Positions 49,815 through 57,370 of a stretch of DNA of 64,000 nt are shown here, piece by piece. Within the stretch, counting starts at the first letter, position 1. Each line of letters starts with the position of its first letter. The position numbers were made by a program, and so were the translations under genes. The notes beneath the pieces are model-generated. The model did not search any database and had not been told where the DNA came from. It was given only the letters and a program-made list of their open reading frames with translations. Location: contig JAWKIO010000005.1 in NCBI GenBank assembly GCA_041394265.1, positions 1,364,001 to 1,428,000 of the forward strand, read 5' to 3'. This DNA comes from Acidimicrobiales bacterium. GTDB lineage: Bacteria > Actinomycetota > Acidimicrobiia > Acidimicrobiales > SZUA-35.

Positions 49815-50275
49815 CGCACAGCCTTCGGTGCGGGCCAGACCAGGCCGAGGTCCTTCACCGACGCTTCGATCGCGGTGACGAGTTCGTCGGTCGAGCCGTC
49901 GCACGCTGCGAGTCCAGCCGGGCCGACCAGGAGGAGCGGGCCTCGATCGGTCTCGGCGAGGACAGCTGGCGCCTGGCCGGCGAGCACCTCTCGAATCGAG
50001 TCGGGCTGGTCGTCTCGGTGGAACGTGACGAACTCGACGGGGAGGCCATTCCGACACGCTGTCCACGCCGACTTCTCGCGGATCGTTCCGTGCGTGATGT
50101 CACAGAGTGAGCAGTGACGACGGCCGAGGCGCGCACCGACCCAGTATGCGACTTCACCTCGCAGCGTGTGATCGGCGTCGTAGACACCGACGAGCCGGTC
50201 GATCCAAATTCCGGCGAGTGGGGCGTTCCCTCCATCGGGGCGCTCAGCGTTCGGCTGTTGGTTCGGCGATTGCAC
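49811..50275 (-). CDS. Conserved protein with a CxxC motif, partner of the TGA-containing redoxin
   Basis: A ~154-residue protein of no family I can name. A conserved stretch LVGVYDADHTLRGEVAYWVG is followed by RRHCSLCDITHGTIREKSAW, a Cys-x-x-Cys flanked by His residues that could bind a metal or serve as a redox pair. The C-terminal half (AVLAETDRGPLLLVGPAGLA) is predicted alpha/beta. It is translationally coupled to the redoxin gene (ATGA overlap), so the two may form a redox pair. The GTG start is uncertain because no Shine-Dalgarno is visible. Confidence 0.55.
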   Translation of the reverse strand: MQSPNQQPNAERPDGGNAPLAGIWIDRLVGVYDADHTLRGEVAYWVGARLGRRHCSLCDITHGTIREKSAWTACRNGLPVEFVTFHRDDQPDSIREVLAGQAPAVLAETDRGPLLLVGPAGLAACDGSTDELVTAIEASVKDLGLVWPAPKAVR

Positions 50276-50393
50276 ACGCTGGGAACCCGACGGCTGGTGG
50301 ATCTGTTCCCGCCGTCACCATTTCGTCGATGCAGACATCGGGCGGGAAGAGGACTCGTCCCTGATGTGTTCTCACCGGGGACCACGAGGGACC

Positions 50394-51431
50394 ATGCTCG
50401 ACGACACGTTCCGATCACGATGGGCTCGACGTGCCCGCACCATCCCCACGATGCTCGGGGCCACCGCGCTCGGGCTGCTCCTCAGTCCCCTACTACTCCC
50501 CGTTGCCATCATCATCGACCTCCTCCCGCGGCGCCGTCGGCTGCCGACCGCGCGAACACTGCTCTTCCTCCTGCAGTACGGGCTGAACGACAGCGTCGAG
50601 ATCCTGCTCGCTCCCGTCTATTGGGTGCGGGCTGGGTTCGGCACTCGGCTCGACGATGCGGCGTCGATCGAGCGTCACGAGCGGCTGCAGCGCTGGTCGA
50701 TCGACCTCCTGGCCCGGCGCGCCGAGCAGCTTCTGGGCCTTCGGCTCGAACTGGAGCCCGGAGCGATCGAGGCCCTCACTCCTGCGCCCGCCATCCTGCT
50801 GTGCCGACACGTCAGCGTCGTCGATGCTTCGCTACCCGCGCTCCTGTATCAACGCCTCGGTATCGCCACCCGGGGCGTGATGATGGCGGAACTTCTCGCT
50901 GACCCCGGTTTCGACCTGATCTATACGCGCACAGGCTCGGTGTTCATCGATCGGGACGACCGGCCCGCAGCGGTTGCCGCAGTTCGCCAGCTCGGTGCCG
51001 CGGCCTTCGAGGGACGACCGACCGTGATCTTTCCTGAGGGCCGCCTGTTCCGGCCCGGTCGCCTCGGCCGGGCGCTCGCCCAGCTCCAGGAAGGGCACCC
51101 CGATCGTGCCGAGCGGCTGGCGACGCTTCGTCACGTGCTCCCGCCGCGACCCGGAGGCGTCCTCGCTCTGCTCGACACGATGCCCGGCGATGTCGTGGTC
51201 ATCGCCCACTCAGGTCTCGACCGATTCACGGGTTTCGCAGACCTCGCCAAGTCTGCGCCGCTCACGGAGCCCATCCGGGTCGGCGCCTGGCGGATCGCTG
51301 CGAGCGACATCCCTGCCGACGCCGGTAAGCGCATCGAGTGGCTCGATCAGTTGTGGTGTCGAGTCGATCAATGGATCGATGTCGCCGACGGTAGTCGCGA
51401 ATCGCTCGTCGAGCGCAGACACCAACGATGA
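50394..51431 (+). CDS. lysophospholipid acyltransferase (PlsC/GPAT-like) family protein
   Basis: A 345-residue membrane-associated acyltransferase. An N-terminal hydrophobic helix (MLGATALGLLLSPLLLPVAI) precedes the catalytic H-x4-D in CRHVSVVDASLP, the GVMMAEL and YTRTGSVFIDRDDRP block, and the glycerol-phosphate-binding FPEGRLFRPGR. It should acylate a glycerophospholipid or a lysophospholipid, but the acceptor is not known. GAGGGACC upstream supports the ATG. It is divergent from the redoxin operon. Confidence 0.85.
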   Translation: MLDDTFRSRWARRARTIPTMLGATALGLLLSPLLLPVAIIIDLLPRRRRLPTARTLLFLLQYGLNDSVEILLAPVYWVRAGFGTRLDDAASIERHERLQRWSIDLLARRAEQLLGLRLELEPGAIEALTPAPAILLCRHVSVVDASLPALLYQRLGIATRGVMMAELLADPGFDLIYTRTGSVFIDRDDRPAAVAAVRQLGAAAFEGRPTVIFPEGRLFRPGRLGRALAQLQEGHPDRAERLATLRHVLPPRPGGVLALLDTMPGDVVVIAHSGLDRFTGFADLAKSAPLTEPIRVGAWRIAASDIPADAGKRIEWLDQLWCRVDQWIDVADGSRESLVERRHQR

Positions 51432-51465
51432 CTACTTCCGGCTCCACCGGGGAAGGACAGGCGCC

Positions 51466-52806
51466 ATGCCAACACCCACCACCGCATCGTTCAATGTCGA
51501 GACCATCGAGACACCTGCGCTCGGTGACCGCAGCTACCTCGTCCACGACGGAAAGGTGGCGCTGGTCGTCGACCCACAACGAGACATCGACCGGATCCTT
51601 GACCTCGCCGAACGGCTCGGCGCGCGGATCACCCACATCGTCGAGACCCACGTGCACAACGACTACGTGTCTGGTGGCCTCGCCCTCGCACGAGCGACCG
51701 GGGCGCTACACGTACACGCCGACGCCGAAGGACTCGCCTTCGAACATCAGCCGGTGATCGGGGGCTCGAGCTTCGATGTCGGGTCGTTCCAGGTGGAAGT
51801 GGTCGCCACACCCGGCCATACGCCCCACCATCTCAGCTACGTCGTCCGCGGCGCCGGCCGACCACCCGCTGCCTTCACCGGCGGTTCGCTGCTCTACGGC
51901 ACCGTCGGAAGAACTGACCTGGTCGACGGGATCGATCCGAGGGAGGCCACGCGGTCGCAGTATCACTCGGTCCGCCAGCTGGCCGATCTGCTGCCGGATG
52001 GCGCCACGATCCACCCGACGCACGGATTCGGTAGCTTCTGCGCCTCGACGCAGTCCGAATCGGAGTCTGACGGCTCGATGCAGACCGAGCGCGAGGTGAA
52101 CGTCGCACTCACCACTGATGACGAGGACACCTTCGTCGATCGGATCCTTTCGGGACTCACCGCACACCCGGCGTACTACGCACACATGGACCCACTCAAT
52201 CGGGCCGGGGCCTGGCCGATCGACCTGTCGACACCGGCACCGGTCGACGCCGCGGAACTCGGTCGCCGTCTGCATCGTGGCGAGTGGGTCGTCGACCTCC
52301 GGGGGCGACGATTGTTCGCCGCCGACCATGTTCGTGGGACCATCAACATCGAGCTGAATGACTCGTTCCTCACCTACCTCGGCTGGCTGATTCCGTGGGG
52401 CATCGGTCTGACCCTGCTGGCTCCGACGAGTGAGGAGATCACCGAGGCCCAACGCCAGCTCGCGTTGATTGGCATCGACCGACCACGAGGCGCCGCAGCC
52501 GGGCGGCCGAATACCTGGGGGGACGATCGCAACAACTACCCCGTCACCACGTTCGACCACCTGGACACCTACGACGGCACCGTGCTCGACGTGCGTCGAC
52601 CCGACGAACGCAGCACCGGCGCCATTGACGGCTCGGTCCATCTGCCGCTCGACGAACTGCTGGATTCGCTCGACGAGCTGCCTCCCGGTCGCCTGCTCGT
52701 ACATTGCGCCAGTGGATTCAGAGCATCGATCGCCGCCAGCCTCCTTGCGAGGGCCGGACGAGACGTCGTGCTGATCGACGACAGCTTCGACCGAGAACGG
52801 CAGTAG
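51466..52806 (+). CDS. persulfide dioxygenase-rhodanese fusion (ETHE1-like MBL plus two rhodanese domains)
   Basis: A 446-residue protein. The first 240 residues are an ETHE1-like metallo-beta-lactamase fold: VETHVHNDYVSGGLALA (HxHxD), ATPGHTPHHLSYVV, AFTGGSLLYGTVGRTDL, HPTHGFGSFC. They oxidise glutathione or another thiol persulfide to sulfite. The next ~95 residues (WVVDLRGRRLFAADHVRGTI) are a rhodanese domain without an active-site Cys. The final domain has the active loop VHCASGFRASIAA with the catalytic Cys, which transfers sulfane sulfur. It acts in sulfide/persulfide detoxification. GGAAGGACAG precedes the ATG. Confidence 0.9.
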   Translation: MPTPTTASFNVETIETPALGDRSYLVHDGKVALVVDPQRDIDRILDLAERLGARITHIVETHVHNDYVSGGLALARATGALHVHADAEGLAFEHQPVIGGSSFDVGSFQVEVVATPGHTPHHLSYVVRGAGRPPAAFTGGSLLYGTVGRTDLVDGIDPREATRSQYHSVRQLADLLPDGATIHPTHGFGSFCASTQSESESDGSMQTEREVNVALTTDDEDTFVDRILSGLTAHPAYYAHMDPLNRAGAWPIDLSTPAPVDAAELGRRLHRGEWVVDLRGRRLFAADHVRGTINIELNDSFLTYLGWLIPWGIGLTLLAPTSEEITEAQRQLALIGIDRPRGAAAGRPNTWGDDRNNYPVTTFDHLDTYDGTVLDVRRPDERSTGAIDGSVHLPLDELLDSLDELPPGRLLVHCASGFRASIAASLLARAGRDVVLIDDSFDRERQ

Positions 52807-52847
52807 GTATATCTCGCTGACGAGGATTGGTTCCGCGCTGCCTGATG

Positions 52848-53606
52848 TCAGTCGTCCTGGTGGTCCGTCGCACCGTGGCGTTCGGCGAGCATCCAGCGTC
52901 GTAGCCAGATCTTGCGTGCCCCGACGCCCACGGCGGCGAGGTTGGCGGCAGCCACAGACCCTGCGACCGCTGCGGTGAGCGCTCCGGCGCCCGCAGCCGC
53001 CACGACGACCGATCCGACGTGCCCTGCTGCCTGGCGCCCACCGATCCCCCAGGCGCCCCGCCGCTGGGCAACGAGCGCAGCGCCTGCCGCTCCGGCACCG
53101 GCGACGGCAACTCCGGTTCCCGACATCGCTGCCAGCCCAACGCCGGCGACGGTCGCAAAGCCGAGATAGGCGGCCACCGCGAGCGGATTGTCGTCCGGTG
53201 CACAATCGACCTTGCCGGGAGCGGGCGGGGCCGCGCTGACGATGTGGCGGCGGTTGTAGGTGATGAACCAGTAGAGGGCGTCGAGGGAACGACGCACGGG
53301 TCGCACTCGAGTGACGGGGGCGAGGACCGGGACGCGTGCATTGAACACGCCGAGAATCCCGTCCAGGCCGTACTCCACGTTGCCGGTGACCGGGTCGTAC
53401 AGCGGAATCTTGTGACGAGCCAGGTCGAAATCGAGTGCACTCACCACCGAGGCGTCGACCGTCGAGAACCCCTGCCGGCCGGCCCATCCGAGTCCGGTGA
53501 AGGTGGCGGTGTAGCCACGACAAAGGGGACAGCAGTCGTCGTACAGGAATCGGGGCTGCTCGGTTGACGGCGTCGGTGCTACTCGCGTGCTCTTTGGTGA
53601 CCTCAT
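52848..53606 (-). CDS. thiol-disulfide oxidoreductase DCC family protein (DUF393) with membrane tail
   Basis: A 252-residue protein. The N-terminal half is a DCC-type domain: FLYDDCCPLCRGYTATFTGL (Cys25-Cys26 and Cys29), VDASVVSALDFDLARHKIPL, VEYGLDGILGVFNARVPVLA. The C-terminal ~120 residues are Ala/Gly-rich hydrophobic stretches (FATVAGVGLAAMSGTGVAVA, AAAGAGALTAAVAGSVAAAN), probably three or four membrane segments, which is an unusual extension. A redox role in the envelope is plausible. An in-frame GTG six codons earlier is possible. Confidence 0.75.
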   Translation of the reverse strand: MRSPKSTRVAPTPSTEQPRFLYDDCCPLCRGYTATFTGLGWAGRQGFSTVDASVVSALDFDLARHKIPLYDPVTGNVEYGLDGILGVFNARVPVLAPVTRVRPVRRSLDALYWFITYNRRHIVSAAPPAPGKVDCAPDDNPLAVAAYLGFATVAGVGLAAMSGTGVAVAGAGAAGAALVAQRRGAWGIGGRQAAGHVGSVVVAAAGAGALTAAVAGSVAAANLAAVGVGARKIWLRRWMLAERHGATDHQDD

Positions 53607-53677
53607 GAGGCCATGATGACACACTCTTTGAGCAGTTGATCAAATAATGTCAGGCCGTCGGTACATCTGCCCATCAC

Positions 53678-54436
53678 TCACGCCAACGGGGTCGGCGCCT
53701 GGGGCACCGAGGCCGAGAAGGCAAGGTCGTGACCGAACATCAGCTTCGCACCCTGCCGCTCGAGGCTGCGGAAGAGCTGGAAGGTACGGGTGGCACTGTC
53801 CGGGTCGGCGATCACGCCCGGCAGCGTCATCGTTCGCAGCGCCTCCTCGAGGTAGCAGGCATCGCCACACAGGATGTACTCGCCGCCTTCGGTCCGCACT
53901 CGAAGCGATTGATGCCCAGGGGTGTGACCGATCGTAGGGAAGACGACGACCGTGCCGTCGCCGAAGAGGTCGTGGTCGCCGTCGAGCAGCAAGGTGGGCT
54001 GGCCGGTGTCGAAGTCGGCTGCGACGTACCCTCGGCGCTCGCCCCCTTCCTGCGCCGCCTCCCATTCCCGTCGCTGGACGATCACCGTGGCGTTGGGGAG
54101 CAAGGCGTTGCCACCGCAGTGATCGAAGTGGAGATGGGAGTTGACCACGTGCGTGACCGAGGCGGGGTCGATGTCGAATGCCTGCAGCCGGGCACCGACG
54201 TCCTCACCAGCGCCGTAGTCGAACGCGTGGAACCGGGCGAGGACCTCGCCGACGTGAGCGGTCGGGTCGGTTTGGGTTGCGACGTGACACCCGGTGTCGA
54301 AGACGACCCGACCCCGAGGGTGGTCGACCAGGTACGAGGTCACGGGCACCCTGGTGGTGCCGTCGCGCCCGGCGAGCAGGAAGGATGTGGGAATGGTCAG
54401 GTGCCCACAGGTCATGGCGTACAACGACACGGTCAC
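53678..54436 (-). CDS. N-acyl-homoserine-lactonase-like metallo-beta-lactamase
   Basis: A 252-residue MBL-fold protein of the AttM/AiiA type: VVNSHLHFDHCGGNALL (HxHxDH), FPTIGHTPGHQSLRV, ILCGDACYLEEALRTM, KLMFGHD. The ligand set for two zinc ions is complete. The family hydrolyses lactones, including AHL signals. Actinobacteria do not make AHLs, so it may quench signals of others or act on another lactone. The GTG has AGAGGAGA immediately upstream. The SDR gene lies 14 bases upstream on the same strand, so they are in one operon. Confidence 0.87.
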   Translation of the reverse strand: MTVSLYAMTCGHLTIPTSFLLAGRDGTTRVPVTSYLVDHPRGRVVFDTGCHVATQTDPTAHVGEVLARFHAFDYGAGEDVGARLQAFDIDPASVTHVVNSHLHFDHCGGNALLPNATVIVQRREWEAAQEGGERRGYVAADFDTGQPTLLLDGDHDLFGDGTVVVFPTIGHTPGHQSLRVRTEGGEYILCGDACYLEEALRTMTLPGVIADPDSATRTFQLFRSLERQGAKLMFGHDLAFSASVPQAPTPLA

Positions 54437-54450
54437 GGGTTCTCCTCTGG

Positions 54451-55215
54451 TCAATCGCGGATCACGGCGCCACCATCGACGTGGAGGCACTGGCCGGTGA
54501 TGTTGCCGGCGTCAGGCGAGGCGAGGAAGGCCACCGCTTTGGCGACGTCTTCCGGAGTCTGCGGGCGACGAAGCGGCGTGGTCGCCTCGTAGCGAGCGAA
54601 GAAGGTCGACTCGTCGTCGGGCGCGGCGGAGCCCCGGATCTGCTGGAACTCCGCTGCGATCCGCTCCTGCATGCCGGTCCACACGGCACCTGGACACACT
54701 GCGTTGACCCGGATCGCTGGTGCGAGCGAGAGCGCCAGACTCTTGGTGTAGCGGAGGGCGGCCGCCTTGCTCGTCGGATAGGGACCAGCGGTTGCCCTCG
54801 CAGCGTGCGCTGAGATCGATCCGATCGTCACGATCGCTGCGTGCGGACTCAGCTTCAGGTGAGGAACGGCCGCCTCACAGGTGTGGATCGTGCCGTGGAG
54901 ATTGACGGCCATGCACCGGTCCCAGTCGGCTCGATCGTCGCTCGCCCGGGCGTTGTCGTCGGCGAACACGACACCGGCGCTGCACACGACGACGTCGAGC
55001 CGGCCATGTTCGGCGACCGTAGCGTCGATGGCGGCAACCACGGCCGCTCGATTGGTGACGTCGACCGGCAAGATCTCGGTGTCACCCGATCGCGATCGGA
55101 GATCCGTGGCGACGACCGTCGCTCCCTGCTCGGCCATACACCTCGCCGTTGCGTGGCCGATGCCCGAGCCTGCGCCGGTGACGAACGCGACGAGACCGCC
55201 GAGGTCGGCGATCAC
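54451..55215 (-). CDS. short-chain dehydrogenase/reductase
   Basis: A 254-residue classical SDR: FVTGAGSGIGHATARCMAEQ, VVCSAGVVFADD (NAG position), catalytic Ser in IVTIGSISAHA, Tyr-x3-Lys in GPYPTSKAAALRY, and the C-terminal AGNITGQCLHVDGGAVI. The GTG start overlaps the stop of the NTF2-like gene. The operon order, NTF2-like, SDR and lactonase, suggests oxidation or epimerisation of a small secondary alcohol that yields a lactone. Confidence 0.9.
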   Translation of the reverse strand: MIADLGGLVAFVTGAGSGIGHATARCMAEQGATVVATDLRSRSGDTEILPVDVTNRAAVVAAIDATVAEHGRLDVVVCSAGVVFADDNARASDDRADWDRCMAVNLHGTIHTCEAAVPHLKLSPHAAIVTIGSISAHAARATAGPYPTSKAAALRYTKSLALSLAPAIRVNAVCPGAVWTGMQERIAAEFQQIRGSAAPDDESTFFARYEATTPLRRPQTPEDVAKAVAFLASPDAGNITGQCLHVDGGAVIRD

Positions 55216-55655
55216 GGCGAGACCGTCTCCGAAGCGGCATCACCGGCGATGACCGCTGCCGACGGGCGCTTGCGATAGACCCGCTCGTTGGTCATCAAGT
55301 TGTTGTCATCGAAGTCGAACACCGCCCACAACTTGGTCTCGAACGGCTTCCCTGTGGCGACCGGCGTGCCTCGCAGCCAGAAGTACAACAGCACCTGGCC
55401 GCCGTCGCAGACCTCCAGGCTGATGAGCTCGTTGCGCTGATCAGGGATCGCCGTGCGGCCCTCGATCCAGTAGTCCATGACATCGTCGCCGCCGTCGACG
55501 ATCCGGCCGTCGGGCAGTTCGTAGCGGGCATGGCTGAACGTCTTGATCGTTCGGTCCCACTCCTGGGTGTTCTCACTGTTCATGTGCTCGAGCGTGACGA
55601 GCGCCCGGGCAACGGCTCGTTCCGACGAGCGCAGCGACGCAGCCGAGGCCGTCAT
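55212..55655 (-). CDS. NTF2/SnoaL-like protein
   Basis: A 147-residue protein with an N-terminal helical stretch and then the NTF2-like cone: RTIKTFSHARYELPDGRIVD, VMDYWIEGRTAIPDQRNELI, GGQVLLYFWLRGTPVATGKP, ETKLWAVFDFDDNNLMTNER. This fold hosts small polyketide-cyclase, dehydratase or isomerase activities. It is the first gene of the leftward operon with the SDR and lactonase genes, and the GTGA overlap couples it to the SDR. Confidence 0.75.
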   Translation of the reverse strand: MTASAASLRSSERAVARALVTLEHMNSENTQEWDRTIKTFSHARYELPDGRIVDGGDDVMDYWIEGRTAIPDQRNELISLEVCDGGQVLLYFWLRGTPVATGKPFETKLWAVFDFDDNNLMTNERVYRKRPSAAVIAGDAASETVSP

Positions 55656-55749
55656 GTCCGTACCGCAATGTTGTTGGTCATCACCCGATCTCAGCCACTT
55701 GCGTGATCGTTGTCGAATCGCCACTCGGCTTCGCAACGCCTCCAGGGCG

Positions 55750-55959
55750 TCAGCCCAGTCGAGACCTCAGTGCGGTGAGCGGGCCGACAGTGGTGGCGAT
55801 CCACCGCGCGAGTGGCCAGGCCAGCTGGCCGGTAGCGAGGATCACGGCGGCCCAGGTGGCCGACAGACCGAGCCACAACCACGGCAAGGCATGGAGCAGC
55901 TGGGGGCGCCGCGAACCCACGTCGGTGTCCCGACTTGTAGACGGCTGCCTACTCGACAC
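55750..55959 (-). CDS. Small hydrophobic protein (hypothetical)
   Basis: A 69-residue frame with two hydrophobic stretches (LLHALPWLWLGLSATWAAVI, GQLAWPLARWIATTVGPLTA). The GTG start overlaps the end of the quinone-reductase-like gene and has AGGAAGG eight bases upstream, so translational coupling is plausible. No family is recognised. It may be a real small membrane protein or the surviving end of a larger one. Confidence 0.4.
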   Translation of the reverse strand: MSSRQPSTSRDTDVGSRRPQLLHALPWLWLGLSATWAAVILATGQLAWPLARWIATTVGPLTALRSRLG

Positions 55960-57010
55960 GGTCGAGGCCTTCCTGGCTCACGAGGATCGCTGTCTTGCCG
56001 CTCGCCCTGCCGGCAGCGAGGTGCTCGAGCGCGGTTGGGGCATCGGCGAGGCCGAACTTCGCTCGGACGGCTGGCGTGACCGTTCCATCGCTCAGGTAGC
56101 CGGCGAGCCGATCGAGGACTGCGGCATCGCCATTGCTCATGAAGGTCGTGAGGCGCTGCTGGATGAATGGCGAGAGCAGCATCGCCCGGAGCTGGCGGCC
56201 AACACCACCGGTGATGCGGTTGCCGCCTTCGCCACCAACGATGACGAGCGTGCCGGTGGCGGTCAGGACGCTGCGGAGGCGTCGAACGCTGTTGCGCCCG
56301 CCGATGTCGATGATGAGGTCGTAGCGCTCGTCGGTCTCGGTGAAGTCCTGCGCCGAGTAGTCGACGACGTGATCGGCACCGAGTGTGCGCAGGAAGTCCA
56401 GATTGCGCCGGCCGGCGACGGCGGCCACCTCCGTGCCGAGGGCCTTGGCCAACTGGACGGCGAAGCTGCCGACGCCCCCGGACGCCCCGATGATCAGCAC
56501 GCGTTGTCCGGGCTGGGCACGGCCGACATCGGTCAACGCCTGGAGGGCGGTGATACCGGACACCGCCGCAACGGCGCTCTGCTCGAAGGGCACGCCGGCA
56601 GGCTTCAGGGCGAGCTTGTCCTCATCGGCGACGGTGAACTCGGCGAGCGAGCCCTTGCCGACACCGAAGACCTCGTCGCCCGGCGCAAATCGGGTGACGT
56701 CGGGTCCGACGGCGACGACTCGACCGGCGAGGTCGAGCCCGGGGACGCGGTCCTTCGGCTTGGTCAACCCGTAGCCGGCGATCCTGATCAGGTAGGGCGT
56801 GCCGGTCATGAGGTGACACGTGCCGCGGTCGATGCCGGCCGCCACCACTTCGATGAGCACCTCGTTGGACTTGGGTGTGGGTCGAGCGATGACGTCGAGC
56901 GACAGCACATCGGCCGACCCGTAGCGGTCCTGGGTGATGGCCGACATCTGGGCGTCGGCAGACAGCCGAGTTGGGCGTGATGCGGTGAGTGGTTCGTGGA
57001 TGGTGGTCAT
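55949..57010 (-). CDS. NADP-dependent quinone oxidoreductase-like protein (zinc-independent MDR)
   Basis: A 353-residue medium-chain reductase without the zinc-binding Cys residues. It has QDRYGSADVLSLDVIARPTP, PGLDLAGRVVAVGPDVTRFA, the NADP fold VLIIGASGGVGSFAVQLAKA and the late LVIVGGEGGNRITG. It resembles quinone reductases and enoyl reductases that use NADPH. The ATG overlaps the stop of a small upstream gene. The pair is divergent from a LAL regulator that probably controls it. Confidence 0.88.
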   Translation of the reverse strand: MTTIHEPLTASRPTRLSADAQMSAITQDRYGSADVLSLDVIARPTPKSNEVLIEVVAAGIDRGTCHLMTGTPYLIRIAGYGLTKPKDRVPGLDLAGRVVAVGPDVTRFAPGDEVFGVGKGSLAEFTVADEDKLALKPAGVPFEQSAVAAVSGITALQALTDVGRAQPGQRVLIIGASGGVGSFAVQLAKALGTEVAAVAGRRNLDFLRTLGADHVVDYSAQDFTETDERYDLIIDIGGRNSVRRLRSVLTATGTLVIVGGEGGNRITGGVGRQLRAMLLSPFIQQRLTTFMSNGDAAVLDRLAGYLSDGTVTPAVRAKFGLADAPTALEHLAAGRASGKTAILVSQEGLDRVE

Positions 57011-57255
57011 GACGTTCCTTTGCTGGTGGTGTCGACGTGCGGCGAGGAGACGGGGGCGATCGAGATGATCTCGAGGTTGACAGAGGTGAGGTGGGCGACA
57101 ATCCCGTGGAGGTGTGCTGGGTCGCCGACGTCACCCACGAGACGGGTCACGGTCTCGGCCGAGGCGTCGACCGTGAAGTCGTCGAGGAGCGGCCGCAGGA
57201 GTCGCCGGCTCGGACGGCCTCGCAGCAGGATTTCGTACGGGGTGGGCTCGGACAT
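57007..57255 (-). CDS. Conserved small protein of the LAL-regulator locus
   Basis: An 82-residue protein that reads TPYEILLRGRPSRRLLRPLL and ETVTRLVGDVGDPAHLHGIV, ending VNLEIISIAPV. The alternation of beta strand and helix looks like an ACT- or ferredoxin-like fold. Similar small proteins occur between oxidoreductases and LuxR-type regulators in actinobacteria. ATGA overlap with the reductase indicates co-translation. The function is unknown. Confidence 0.65.
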   Translation of the reverse strand: MSEPTPYEILLRGRPSRRLLRPLLDDFTVDASAETVTRLVGDVGDPAHLHGIVAHLTSVNLEIISIAPVSSPHVDTTSKGTS

Positions 57256-57357
57256 GTCCCCATGGTGAAGGCGACCAGTACCAGGCGACCTCGTCCGGTC
57301 CGGCATCTCACCCGGGTGAGTTCGGTCACCGGCGGGCTCGACGATCCGCCGACGACG

Positions 57358-57363
57358 TAGGGT
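57358..57363 (+). promoter_or_regulatory. -10-like element of a leaderless promoter for the LAL regulator
   Basis: TAGGGT followed by seven bases and the ATG. The 115-base gap to the divergent operon holds both promoters and would be the natural binding site for the LAL protein. Confidence 0.45.
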
Positions 57364-57370
57364 CGACGCC

